NCBI RefSeq assembly: GCF_049340185.1
Contig: NZ_JBMPPC010000002.1
Location: forward strand, 434,001-498,000
Length of the DNA stretch: 64,000 nt
DNA from: Undibacterium sp049340185
Lineage (GTDB): Bacteria > Pseudomonadota > Gammaproteobacteria > Burkholderiales > Burkholderiaceae_D
Direction of reading: 5' to 3'
Shown: positions 42,947-50,384 of the stretch, piece after piece
How the letters are laid out: each line of letters starts with the position of its first letter
Numbering within the stretch: the stretch's first letter is position 1
Position numbers and translations under genes: made by a program
Notes under the pieces: model-generated
Told to the model about the DNA's origin: nothing
Seen by the model: only the letters and a program-made list of their open reading frames with translations
Database searches by the model: none

Positions 42947-43765
42947 TTAATTCTCCAGACCGCGGTGCCAGCGCAGTAAATGATTATTCAGTTTGTTCAT
43001 CGCCAGATCAATCGCCAGACCCAGCATACCGATGCTGATCATGCCGGCGATAATTTTGTCTGACCAGAAGTACTCACGCGCCTCGAGGATACGAAAGCCA
43101 AGACCATTATTCACAGCGATCATTTCCGATACGATCACCACGATAAAAGCCGTACCGATCCCGATACGTACACCCGATAAAATATAAGGCACTGCGGCAG
43201 GCAGCATTACACGGACAAACAAAGTGGTCTGGCTGGCCCCAAGGTTACGGGCCGCACGGATATAGATGCCGTCCACATGACGTACACCAGCTATGGTGTT
43301 CATCAGCACAGGGAAGAAAGCGCCGATCGCAATCAGGAAAATTGCCGGCGGATTCCCCAGTCCAAACCATAAAATCGATAAGGGGATATAGGCAATCGGC
43401 GGAATCGGACGCAAGACCTGCATCAGAGGATTCATCCAGGCATAAGCGCGCTGACTGGCTCCCATCGCTAGTCCCAGCGGCAATGCCAGTCCGGCACCGA
43501 CGATAAATCCGACCAGCACCCGGTACATACTGCCGATCGTGTCACGTATCAACTCACCGGAAAATAGCCAGCCAAGACGGGACATGCTTGCAGGATCAAA
43601 TGCCTCCATCGGCGAGGCATATTCACACCATTTTTTTACAACCGCCCAAGGTGCAGGCAAGACCTGAGGGTTCACCCAGCCCATCGTGGTAACGGTATGC
43701 CAGACTGCAATCAATATGGCAGGCACAACCAGCCCCGCGCCAATTTCACGCCATTTCAGCTTCAT
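42947..43765 (-). CDS. NitT/TauT-type ABC transporter, permease
   Basis: 272 residues with six or so membrane helices and the EAA-loop characteristic of binding-protein-dependent permeases (YIRAARNLGASQTTLFVRVMLPAAVPYILSG). SsuC/TauC family. It lies between the binding protein gene (107-bp gap) and the ATPase gene (1-bp gap). Confidence 0.92.
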   Translation of the reverse strand: MKLKWREIGAGLVVPAILIAVWHTVTTMGWVNPQVLPAPWAVVKKWCEYASPMEAFDPASMSRLGWLFSGELIRDTIGSMYRVLVGFIVGAGLALPLGLAMGASQRAYAWMNPLMQVLRPIPPIAYIPLSILWFGLGNPPAIFLIAIGAFFPVLMNTIAGVRHVDGIYIRAARNLGASQTTLFVRVMLPAAVPYILSGVRIGIGTAFIVVIVSEMIAVNNGLGFRILEAREYFWSDKIIAGMISIGMLGLAIDLAMNKLNNHLLRWHRGLEN

Positions 43766-43872
43766 CTTATGTCCTCTGAGAATATCCGCGCTGACAAGAA
43801 GAGAACGATATCCTCTCGCTCAATCTTGCCAGCGGGTGTAGTGTGTTGTGATGCTTGTAGATTATTGACTAC

Positions 43873-44913
43873 TTATTTGATGTTCAGGCTTTTCTTGGCC
43901 TGATCAAGCAGATCAGTTTTTACCCAATCTTTGGCGACCGGAGGTTTGGCCATCTTGCCGACGCCGTATTTTTGCATCAGATCCGTAGTGACCTGAATAT
44001 GCTCAACGGTCACATCGTAAGAGTAAGGGGAATTGCCGATAGCGGCGACGAAGTCCTCCTTGGTAATTTGTCCTTTGAAAATAGTTTCACGAACATATTT
44101 CTCAGCCAGGTCTTTGTTATCGATAAAAGTCTTAGTGGCCTCGACAAAACAACGCATGAATTTTTCTGCAAGAGGACGATTCTCTTTATAGAATTTTTCT
44201 GTCATCACCATGGTACGAACTGGCTCGCCAATCGGCGTGTCATAGGGCTTGAGCAATTCTGTCCCAAAACCCTTGTTGATTGCCTGCGCAGAATACGGTT
44301 CTGACTGCATGATCGCATCGATGTTTTTGCCCAGCAAAGCCTGATTCAGATCCGGAAAGCCGAGATAAATAATCTGCACATCTTTACCCGGCTGATCAGA
44401 GTACGTCAGGCCATTCTGTGAGAGTTCTGCTGCCAGCAAAATATCCTGAATACCACCACGGGTGACGCCGACTTTTTTACCCTTTAATTCTTTAATCGAT
44501 TTGATACCGAGATCGGTACGCGTAACCAGACGAGCACCACCTTTGGCAAAACCTGCCACGATGAAAATCGGTGCGCCGCTGGCACGGGCAGAAATCACGG
44601 CCTCCGAGGATACAGCAGCCACATCCAGTTCGCCGGCAATCACCGCCTGCATTGCATCTAGGCCTTTAGGAAAAACTTTTTCATCTACTTTGATACCGCA
44701 TTTCGGGGCGATTTCTTTGATGTAGGATACCGCACCGTAGTGCGCAAATTTGAGGTTACCAAGACGCACCGTGTCGTCGGCATGCGCCACGCCCGTCAAC
44801 ATACTGAAGGATGCCAGCAGGACAGCGCTGGCAATTGAGGCGATGGAGGTAATCGGTGATGTGCTCCGGCCAGGTATGGCATGCAGAGTGTTTTTTACGG
44901 CAGGTGCTAACAT
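43873..44913 (-). CDS. NitT/TauT-type ABC transporter, substrate-binding protein
   Basis: 346 residues. Hydrophobic signal segment SAVLLASFSMLTGVAHA precedes the mature start DDTVRLGNLKF. NMT1/SsuA-like fold with the hallmarks VFPKGLDAMQAVIAGELDVAAVSSEA and GKKVGVTRGGIQDI. The family binds taurine, alkanesulfonates, nitrate, thiamine precursors or aromatic acids; substrate here is unknown. First gene of the operon, with a sigma-54 promoter about 100 bp upstream (45014-45029) and a 16-bp palindrome beyond it. The long N-terminal stretch before the hydrophobic core is unusual, so a shorter start is possible. Confidence 0.9.
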   Translation of the reverse strand: MLAPAVKNTLHAIPGRSTSPITSIASIASAVLLASFSMLTGVAHADDTVRLGNLKFAHYGAVSYIKEIAPKCGIKVDEKVFPKGLDAMQAVIAGELDVAAVSSEAVISARASGAPIFIVAGFAKGGARLVTRTDLGIKSIKELKGKKVGVTRGGIQDILLAAELSQNGLTYSDQPGKDVQIIYLGFPDLNQALLGKNIDAIMQSEPYSAQAINKGFGTELLKPYDTPIGEPVRTMVMTEKFYKENRPLAEKFMRCFVEATKTFIDNKDLAEKYVRETIFKGQITKEDFVAAIGNSPYSYDVTVEHIQVTTDLMQKYGVGKMAKPPVAKDWVKTDLLDQAKKSLNIK

Positions 44914-45013
44914 TGTGGTCTCCGGTATTTTTAATTAGGACTTACGCAAAATGCTTCCGGCAATCTGACAGAAACGATTTCACGACAGTACATGTGATTT
45001 GTTCCGTATCTAT

Positions 45014-45029
45014 AGCAGACTCTGTGCCA
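45014..45029 (-). promoter_or_regulatory. Sigma-54 promoter of the ABC transporter operon
   Basis: The reverse strand reads TGGCACAGAGTCTGCT: full TGGCAC at -24, CTGCT at -12 (consensus TTGCW), GG and GC exactly ten bases apart. Transcription would start near 45002, 89 bp before the binding-protein gene. The stretch 44914-45176 holds no gene. Confidence 0.65.
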
Positions 45030-45091
45030 ACTCGGTTGTTTTTGCAAGTACTTGATTTTTAACGGCTAAATAATTTCTTACTTCGCACTCG

Positions 45092-45107
45092 TTCCGGAAA
45101 ACCGGAA
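45092..45107. promoter_or_regulatory. Palindrome upstream of the sigma-54 promoter
   Basis: TTCCGGAAAACCGGAA has perfect 6-bp arms around AAAA and lies 63-78 bp upstream of the sigma-54 promoter, a usual distance for an enhancer site of a DctD-like activator. It could instead be a terminator for the gene ending at 45177 (reverse strand), but no T tract follows. Confidence 0.4.
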
Positions 45108-45176
45108 ATTCCCTACTTGCACCTCTGGCTGATTCCGGCTTCCCGCACAGACGACAGGATCAACATCCCTATCGAA

Positions 45177-46337
45177 TCATCGCAAGAATTTACCGTCTTT
45201 GCCTATCATGGTCAATTCAACGAACTCACTACCGGTATGATCTTTTTCGCTGTAGCCAAGCATCACACCGCCAATGTCGTAACGGCGTATCGACTCTAAG
45301 GCGCGGATCAGACCATCCCGGGTCAGATTGCGACCGGCACGACGCAAGCCTTCTACCATGATTTTTGCAGCGACAAAACCCTCCATCGCGGCATAGGATG
45401 CATTCACACCTTGCGCAATAGCGATACTTTTAAATTCCTGACCCAGAACCGTCGAGACGGTATGTGGCGCCGGCATAATTTGCGACACCATTACGCCGAT
45501 ACCTGCGCGTCCCAGAGAATCGACAAAAGACTGTGAGGCATTATTCGATAAGGTCATGATTTGCAATCCAGGATTCTGTATCCTCGCCTCTTTAATCAGC
45601 TCTACCGTAGTGACGCCAGAACCAATAATAATGACGGCTTTAGCCTTGCTGCCAATCACCGCCTTGACTGCAGCGGCGATATCCGGTTTAGCCCGGTCAA
45701 ATGTCACGATCGCTGCTGGCGCCAATTTATGCTGAGCCATGGCTTGATTAAAACCGGCCAGTCCGTCTCGACCAAAGGTGTCGTCAACATGCAATAAGGC
45801 GATCTCTTTCAAACCGATGGTATTAAATTGCTCAACGCCGCGCCGGACTTCGTCTTGATATTTAGCGCGCACATTAAATACATAATGGTTGACTGGTGCA
45901 TGGAACAGAGAAGCACCGGTACTGGGCGCGATCAGCGGGACTTTGTTCTCGGCCAGGACCGGCAGCAGCGCTTCGGTATGCGGCGTGCCGCGTGACTGAA
46001 ACAGCGCAAACACGTGTTCTTTCTTAATCAGTGCCTCGGCATTAGTCGCAGCGATAGCGGGATCAAACTTATCGTCAAGAATTTTGACTTCGATTTTGCG
46101 ACCGTTGACGCCGCCATTTTTATTCATATGCTCGAAATAGGCATTCGCTCCTGCATTCATTTCCTTAACCGGCCCGGCAATCTGACCGCTCAGACCTACC
46201 GTTTGTCCTAGCAAAATCATGCTGTCCGTAACACCATCCTCGGCCATCACATGAATATGCACAATACTAAGTGGGAATAACAGACTGAGGCAGGCACAAA
46301 GCCTCAGCGCAAGGCGGCGCGAACGATTGTTCAACAT
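45177..46337 (-). CDS. Orphan branched-chain amino acid-type periplasmic binding protein
   Basis: 386 residues with a signal peptide (RRLALRLCACLSLLFPLSIVHIHVMA). Type-1 periplasmic binding fold of the LivJ/LivK family (ILLGQTVGLSGQIAGPVKEMNAGANAYFEHMNKNGGVNGRKIEVKILDDKFDPAIA). No LivHMGF permease or ATPase genes are adjacent, so it either serves a transporter elsewhere or acts as a sensory binding protein. It lies between the NitT/TauT operon and ffh. A GG-N10-GC element at 46385-46402 may be its sigma-54 promoter. Confidence 0.88.
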   Translation of the reverse strand: MLNNRSRRLALRLCACLSLLFPLSIVHIHVMAEDGVTDSMILLGQTVGLSGQIAGPVKEMNAGANAYFEHMNKNGGVNGRKIEVKILDDKFDPAIAATNAEALIKKEHVFALFQSRGTPHTEALLPVLAENKVPLIAPSTGASLFHAPVNHYVFNVRAKYQDEVRRGVEQFNTIGLKEIALLHVDDTFGRDGLAGFNQAMAQHKLAPAAIVTFDRAKPDIAAAVKAVIGSKAKAVIIIGSGVTTVELIKEARIQNPGLQIMTLSNNASQSFVDSLGRAGIGVMVSQIMPAPHTVSTVLGQEFKSIAIAQGVNASYAAMEGFVAAKIMVEGLRRAGRNLTRDGLIRALESIRRYDIGGVMLGYSEKDHTGSEFVELTMIGKDGKFLR

Positions 46338-46384
46338 GATGGTCTCCGTATTTTTTATAGTTTGTTACTGTGTTTTAGCCTACC

Positions 46385-46402
46385 AAGCAGAAAACGTTCC
46401 TA
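46385..46402 (-). promoter_or_regulatory. Possible sigma-54 promoter of the orphan binding protein
   Basis: The reverse strand reads TAGGAACGTTTTCTGCTT: GG and GC are ten bases apart and ACG plus CTGCT fit, but T of TGG and C of GGC are replaced. It lies about 50 bp before the start codon. The 323-bp gap 46338-46660 contains this site and the ffh control region; no gene seen. Confidence 0.35.
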
Positions 46403-46660
46403 TTCTGCATCACAGTACAAGTCTCTGATTTAACATGAGTATTTCTCCTGAAGCATCGGTATTACTACTGATATGCGCGGATTTTCAGCCTGAGGCCGAT
46501 CAATTTTCCGGTAATCCAGACTCTTCAGGCTCGCTAGCATTGAGAGACTGAACTAATTCAAGGTCTGACAAGGTGCGATCAGGTAAAATGTCAGGCTATA
46601 GCGCTTCAGGCGATTACTCTCTGCAATCTTGTTTTTCACTTACTCATATAGATTCTATCC

Positions 46661-48028
46661 ATGCTTGATAATTTGACCCAACGCCTTGCCAAAGTGGTGA
46701 AAACCATGCGTGGCGAGGCTCGTTTGACAGAATCCAATACCGCTGAAATGTTGCGCGAGGTGCGCATGGCCCTGCTAGAGGCCGACGTCGCCTTGCCAGC
46801 CGTACGTGAGCTGATCGCCCGTGTGAAAGAAAAAGCGCTGGGCGAAGAAGTCATCAGCTCTCTGACTCCAGGGCAGGCTCTGGTCGGCGTGGTGCAAAAA
46901 GAACTGGCCAGCCTGATGGGTGCCGATCTCGGACCAGAAGCTTCGCAACTGAGTTTTGCCACACAGCCGCCTGCAATTATTTTGATGGCTGGCTTGCAAG
47001 GTGCCGGTAAAACCACGACTGTCGGTAAACTCGCCAAATATTTGCGCGAGCAAAAAAAGAAAAAAGTCCTGACTGTCTCTGCCGACGTCTATCGCCCCGC
47101 TGCGATTGGTCAGTTGCAGACGGTGACGGCGCAGGTCGGTGCAGATTTTTTCCCGTCACTGCCAACGGATAAACCGGTTGATATCGCGCTGGCAGCGCTC
47201 GATTATGCAAAAAAACATTATCACGATGTCTTGATTATCGATACTGCCGGTCGTCTTGGTATTGATGAAGCGATGATGCAAGAAATCGCCGCTCTGCATG
47301 CTGCCGTCAAGCCGATTGAGACCTTGTTTGTGGTGGATGCGATGCTGGGTCAGGATGCCGTGAATACCGCGAAAGCCTTTAATGATGCCTTGCCCCTGAC
47401 TGGCGTGGTACTCACCAAGCTCGACGGCGATGCGCGCGGCGGTGCGGCCTTATCGGTGCGCCACATCACCGGCAAGCCGATTAAATTTGCCGGTGTTGCT
47501 GAAAAACTTGATGGCCTGGAAGCGTTTGATCCGGTTCGCATGGCGAATCGGATTTTGGGTATGGGCGATATTCTGGCGCTGGTCGAATCCGCCCAAAAAG
47601 GCATGGACGTCGCAGCAGCACAAGATCTTGCCCATAAGATCAAAGGTGGCGGCAAGTTCGATATGAATGACTTTAAATTGCAACTGAGTCAGATGAAAAA
47701 GATGGGCGGTTTGTCGAATCTGATGGACAAACTTCCGGCGCAAATGCAGCAGGCAGCGAGCGGCGCAAATATGGATCAGGCTGAAAAAAATGTACGCCGT
47801 ATGGAAGGTATGATTAATTCCATGACCCCGCAGGAACGTGCAAAACCAGATTTAATCAAAGCTTCGCGCAAACGTCGTATTGCAGCAGGTGCTGGGGTAC
47901 AGATTCAGGAAGTCAATCGTATGCTGAATCAATTTGAGCAGATGCAAAGCATGATGAAGAAGCTGCAAGGTGGCGGCATGATGAAGATGTTACGCAGTAT
48001 GAAGGGAATGATGCCGGGTAAACGCTAG
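46661..48028 (+). CDS. ffh: Signal recognition particle protein Ffh
   Basis: 455 residues. N domain (1-85), GTPase domain with P-loop GLQGAGKTTTVGKLA, DTAGR and TKLDGDARGGAAL, and a Met-rich M domain at the C-terminus that binds 4.5S RNA and signal peptides (KMGGLSNLMDKLPAQMQQ; ASRKRRIAAGAGVQIQEVNRML; ending MMKMLRSMKGMMPGKR). It directs membrane proteins to the translocon with FtsY. Standalone unit with its own terminator. Confidence 0.96.
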   Translation: MLDNLTQRLAKVVKTMRGEARLTESNTAEMLREVRMALLEADVALPAVRELIARVKEKALGEEVISSLTPGQALVGVVQKELASLMGADLGPEASQLSFATQPPAIILMAGLQGAGKTTTVGKLAKYLREQKKKKVLTVSADVYRPAAIGQLQTVTAQVGADFFPSLPTDKPVDIALAALDYAKKHYHDVLIIDTAGRLGIDEAMMQEIAALHAAVKPIETLFVVDAMLGQDAVNTAKAFNDALPLTGVVLTKLDGDARGGAALSVRHITGKPIKFAGVAEKLDGLEAFDPVRMANRILGMGDILALVESAQKGMDVAAAQDLAHKIKGGGKFDMNDFKLQLSQMKKMGGLSNLMDKLPAQMQQAASGANMDQAEKNVRRMEGMINSMTPQERAKPDLIKASRKRRIAAGAGVQIQEVNRMLNQFEQMQSMMKKLQGGGMMKMLRSMKGMMPGKR

Positions 48029-48054
48029 CGCCCGATCACATCGAAACCTGTCGG

Positions 48055-48102
48055 CCGGATCGACCTGAGCACGCTAAAATCAGGCCTGATCCGGTTTTTT
48101 TT
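48055..48102 (+). terminator. Rho-independent terminator of ffh
   Basis: CCGGATC (48055-48061) pairs with GATCCGG (48088-48094), with an inner CCTGA/TCAGG extension, and is followed by eight T. It starts 27 bp after the ffh stop codon. Confidence 0.85.
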
Positions 48103-48165
48103 CACTATGAAACGCTGTCCTCTGCGCATTACGATACATTTTCAACAAAAAGCCACAAAAAACAC

Positions 48166-48194
48166 TTGCATCCCTCTGCAAAGCGCACCACTAT
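48166..48194 (+). promoter_or_regulatory. Candidate promoter of the SWIB gene
   Basis: TTGCAT (48166-48171) and CACTAT (48189-48194) are 17 bp apart. The -35 fits well; the -10 is weak. The gene starts 54 bp downstream, with AAGGAG at 48235-48240. Confidence 0.4.
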
Positions 48195-48247
48195 TAGCGA
48201 TGCGTGAAATGGCGCATTTTCCAAGATATTTGTGAAGGAGCCTCAAT

Positions 48248-48631
48248 ATGGCAACAGCACCAAAAAAAGCACCGGCTAAAGCAGCTCCAGAAGCTAAAAA
48301 GCCAGCAGCAAAAGCAGCAGCTCCAAAAGCGGCTGCACCAAAGAAAGCTGCTCCGGCAGCAAAAGCAGCAGCACCTGCACGTAAGCCAAACGCAGCGTTC
48401 ATGAAGCCAATGACAATTTCTCCAGTGTTGGCAGCAGTCATCGGTGCAGCACCAATTCCACGTACTGAAGTCACTAAAAAAGTATGGGAATACATCAAGA
48501 AGCACCAACTGCAAGATGAAGCGAACAAGCGTAACATCAACGCGGATGACAAATTGAAAGCCGTTTTTGGCGGTAAAAAACAAGTCTCCATGTTTGAAAT
48601 GACAAAGCTGATTTCCGGTCACCTGTCTTAA
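48248..48631 (+). CDS. SWIB/MDM2-domain protein with H1-like tail
   Basis: 127 residues. The first 50 are Ala/Lys/Pro-rich like a histone H1 tail (MATAPKKAPAKAAPEAKKPA), and residues about 50-125 form a SWIB domain (PMTISPVLAAVIGAAPIPRTEVTKKVWEYIKKHQLQD; NADDKLKAVFGGKKQVSMFEMTKLI). SWIB domains occur in eukaryotic chromatin-remodelling complexes and in chlamydial and betaproteobacterial proteins. A role in nucleoid organisation is inferred. It resembles in its tail the H1-like protein at 27889, so both may share origin or function. Confidence 0.88.
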   Translation: MATAPKKAPAKAAPEAKKPAAKAAAPKAAAPKKAAPAAKAAAPARKPNAAFMKPMTISPVLAAVIGAAPIPRTEVTKKVWEYIKKHQLQDEANKRNINADDKLKAVFGGKKQVSMFEMTKLISGHLS

Positions 48632-48700
48632 GCTGATCGTAGTCGCTTTGGGAGACTTATTGGGGCCATGTAAGTAACAGGTGGCATCCCAATCCCAAAC

Positions 48701-48730
48701 AAAAACGCCCGCATCGCGCGGGCGTTTTTG
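48701..48730. terminator. Bidirectional terminator after the SWIB gene
   Basis: AACGCCCGC pairs with GCGGGCGTT around a short loop, with AAAAA before and TTTTTG after. It begins 70 bp after the stop codon and works on the forward strand. Confidence 0.85.
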
Positions 48731-48779
48731 TTTTTGAACACAATCTGTTTCAGTGACATGCTGAATCATTAAACACGAT

Positions 48780-48975
48780 CCTCAAGCGATCAGACCAATG
48801 AAGCCTTACAAAGGCGTATCTGGCGAAATAGCTGCCTAGTGGCGGTGCGTGAGGCTGTGCGGTAGAGGAGCAGTTGCCGATTAGCGAGAGATGAAGCCTG
48901 TCCTTAAATCGCGACGGCATGATTCCTTGGGAAGTCTTAGTCCCTCTGCGTATCACAAAGTGATAGCGGTCTAAT
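48780..48975 (+). ncRNA. Possible 6S-like structured RNA
   Basis: The gap 48731-48988 has no convincing gene. On the forward strand its middle contains GAAGCCTGTCCTTAAATCGC followed by GACGGCATGATTCCTTGG, which resembles the 3' half of 6S RNA (E. coli GAAGCCTTAAAACTGCGACG, then ACACATTCACCTTGAA). Outer ends can pair (ATCAGACC near 48795 with GGTCTAAT near 48972), and local hairpins GCCTT-ACA-AAGGC, GGGA/TCCC and TATCAC-AAA-GTGATA are visible. The resemblance is from memory of the E. coli sequence; the overall fold was not shown to be 6S-like, and no clear promoter was found. A 68-codon antisense open frame here looks accidental. Confidence 0.35.
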
Positions 48976-48988
48976 AGAAAACCTGGAT

Positions 48989-49633
48989 TTAATAATTACC
49001 GCAACTCACAACACGGTTTGAGCGAGCTTCTCGCTGGATAACAGTTGCTCCGCCAGCAGGATTAGGCGCGATCACGCAATACGATCCTCGCCCGCTCGTC
49101 ACCTTGGTAATCAAGGTGCCGTCTGCTGTGGTAAATGTTTGAAAAGATATCTCTCCGGGTATCGCCGCAGCGGCCATTTTGTCTGCCAATGTCGCAACCG
49201 CTGGCACCGCGACCTTTGGCGCAAAGGGCAATGCACGTTGCTGTGATTGCAAATCCTTACTGATTTGACGTGTGTCCAGATTAAGGTTGAGTCCGGGCTC
49301 TGCACTGATGACAGGCGCGGTGATGGCGAAGGCAGATCCGGCGAGCGTTGCAGGTCGCTCGGTATCGGCTTGAGTCGATTGTGGTGATTTAGTGGCGGGC
49401 AATAATATCGGTTGCTTGGTAACCGGAGTCGTTAGCGTTGCACCGGTGTTCAATGGTGTGAGCTGCTGCGGTTTCGCTGGAAAAATTAATTCAACCAATA
49501 AAGTCGAGTTGCTTGATAAGGACACTCCCCCCTCTAGCCGCTTGCCAGCAGACGACAAAGCGATGATACAACCGATATGCGCTGCCACGATAAAAAGCAG
49601 CCACGGCCAGCGCGCCTCTCGCTGATAACTCAA
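48989..49633 (-). CDS. Membrane-anchored protein with TonB-like layout, unknown function
   Basis: 214 residues: a basic N-terminus and one membrane helix (WPWLLFIVAAHIGCIIALSSAGKR), then a low-complexity Pro/Thr/Ala-rich periplasmic stretch, and a C-terminal domain (about residue 165 onward) with two Cys (GSYCVIAPNP and VVSCGNY) that may form a disulfide. The layout is TonB-like, but no TonB C-terminal motif is visible. It follows the lytic transglycosylase gene by 48 bp on the same strand, so they may be co-transcribed. Confidence 0.65.
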   Translation of the reverse strand: MSYQREARWPWLLFIVAAHIGCIIALSSAGKRLEGGVSLSSNSTLLVELIFPAKPQQLTPLNTGATLTTPVTKQPILLPATKSPQSTQADTERPATLAGSAFAITAPVISAEPGLNLNLDTRQISKDLQSQQRALPFAPKVAVPAVATLADKMAAAAIPGEISFQTFTTADGTLITKVTSGRGSYCVIAPNPAGGATVIQREARSNRVVSCGNY

Positions 49634-49681
49634 GCTGAACGCCTCGCAACGCAGATTTTTGCAGATCGCATTGAAACCACC

Positions 49682-50323
49682 TTATCGTTTAAATTCCCAG
49701 TTTTTCCAGTTCGCCAGAACAGCATTAGGGTACTCGGGTCGCCCGCGACTGCCGTTATAGCGCCCCAGAGCCAGATATAAATTACCCGCTTCCATATCAA
49801 TATACATACGCAGAATCGCACACCCATAGCGCAGATTCGACTGCATCTGAAATAGCTTCTGCGCATCGCTGTCGCCAATCACGCGTGACCAGAACGGCAT
49901 GACCTGCATATAGCCGCGCGCACCGACAACCGAGGTCGCATATTTACGAAAGCCCGACTCGACCTGGATAAGACCCAGGACCATGGCCGGCTCCAGACCG
50001 GCACGCTTGGATTCGTACCAGACAGATTTCAGAAATTCCTGTCGCGTCTGAGGATCAGGCAAGCGCCGTTTTAAGCGATCAGACATCTCGCCCAGCCAAT
50101 GCAAATAACTGATGCGCGCATTGATGTCATCAAAACTCGGAATCGGCGGCCGGGTATCGGTCACCGCTTTCGATAAAGCGAGACGGACCGAGTCCGCCAT
50201 CGCTTCTTCTTTTTGATTACCCGCATGTGCAAGCCCTGCCGGTAGCAAAACGGCGCATATAACACCACGCAACAAGAGTCCGCTCACGGCCGACACACCA
50301 CGACTTTTTGAGGGAGTATCCAT
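49682..50323 (-). CDS. Lytic murein transglycosylase, SLT domain
   Basis: 213 residues from ATG 50323 (or 228 from 50368). Signal segment VSAVSGLLLRGVICAVLLPAGLAHA. SLT/goose-lysozyme-like domain at about residues 105-205 with the catalytic Glu in GLIQVESGFRKYA and the family stretches VGARGYMQVMPFW and LRYGCAILRMYIDMEAGNLYLALGRYNG. Cleaves peptidoglycan glycan strands with anhydro-muropeptide formation. It is read after proS with a short gap. The downstream start is chosen because residues before it look unlike a signal peptide; this is uncertain. Confidence 0.85.
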   Translation of the reverse strand: MDTPSKSRGVSAVSGLLLRGVICAVLLPAGLAHAGNQKEEAMADSVRLALSKAVTDTRPPIPSFDDINARISYLHWLGEMSDRLKRRLPDPQTRQEFLKSVWYESKRAGLEPAMVLGLIQVESGFRKYATSVVGARGYMQVMPFWSRVIGDSDAQKLFQMQSNLRYGCAILRMYIDMEAGNLYLALGRYNGSRGRPEYPNAVLANWKNWEFKR

Positions 50324-50384
50324 CAAAAACCTACTTAACGCGCGCAAAACACTGGACCTTAAAAACATACTCCATACCAGTATC

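Noticed and set aside
44936..44955. Insertion sequence end (GGACTTACGCAAAATG)
   Set aside because: Resembles the end of some transposable elements, but no partner inverted repeat or transposase was seen.
48142..48591. Open frame opposite the SWIB gene
   Set aside because: Cys/Phe-rich or Ala-rich shadow of the SWIB gene's tail; no ribosome site.
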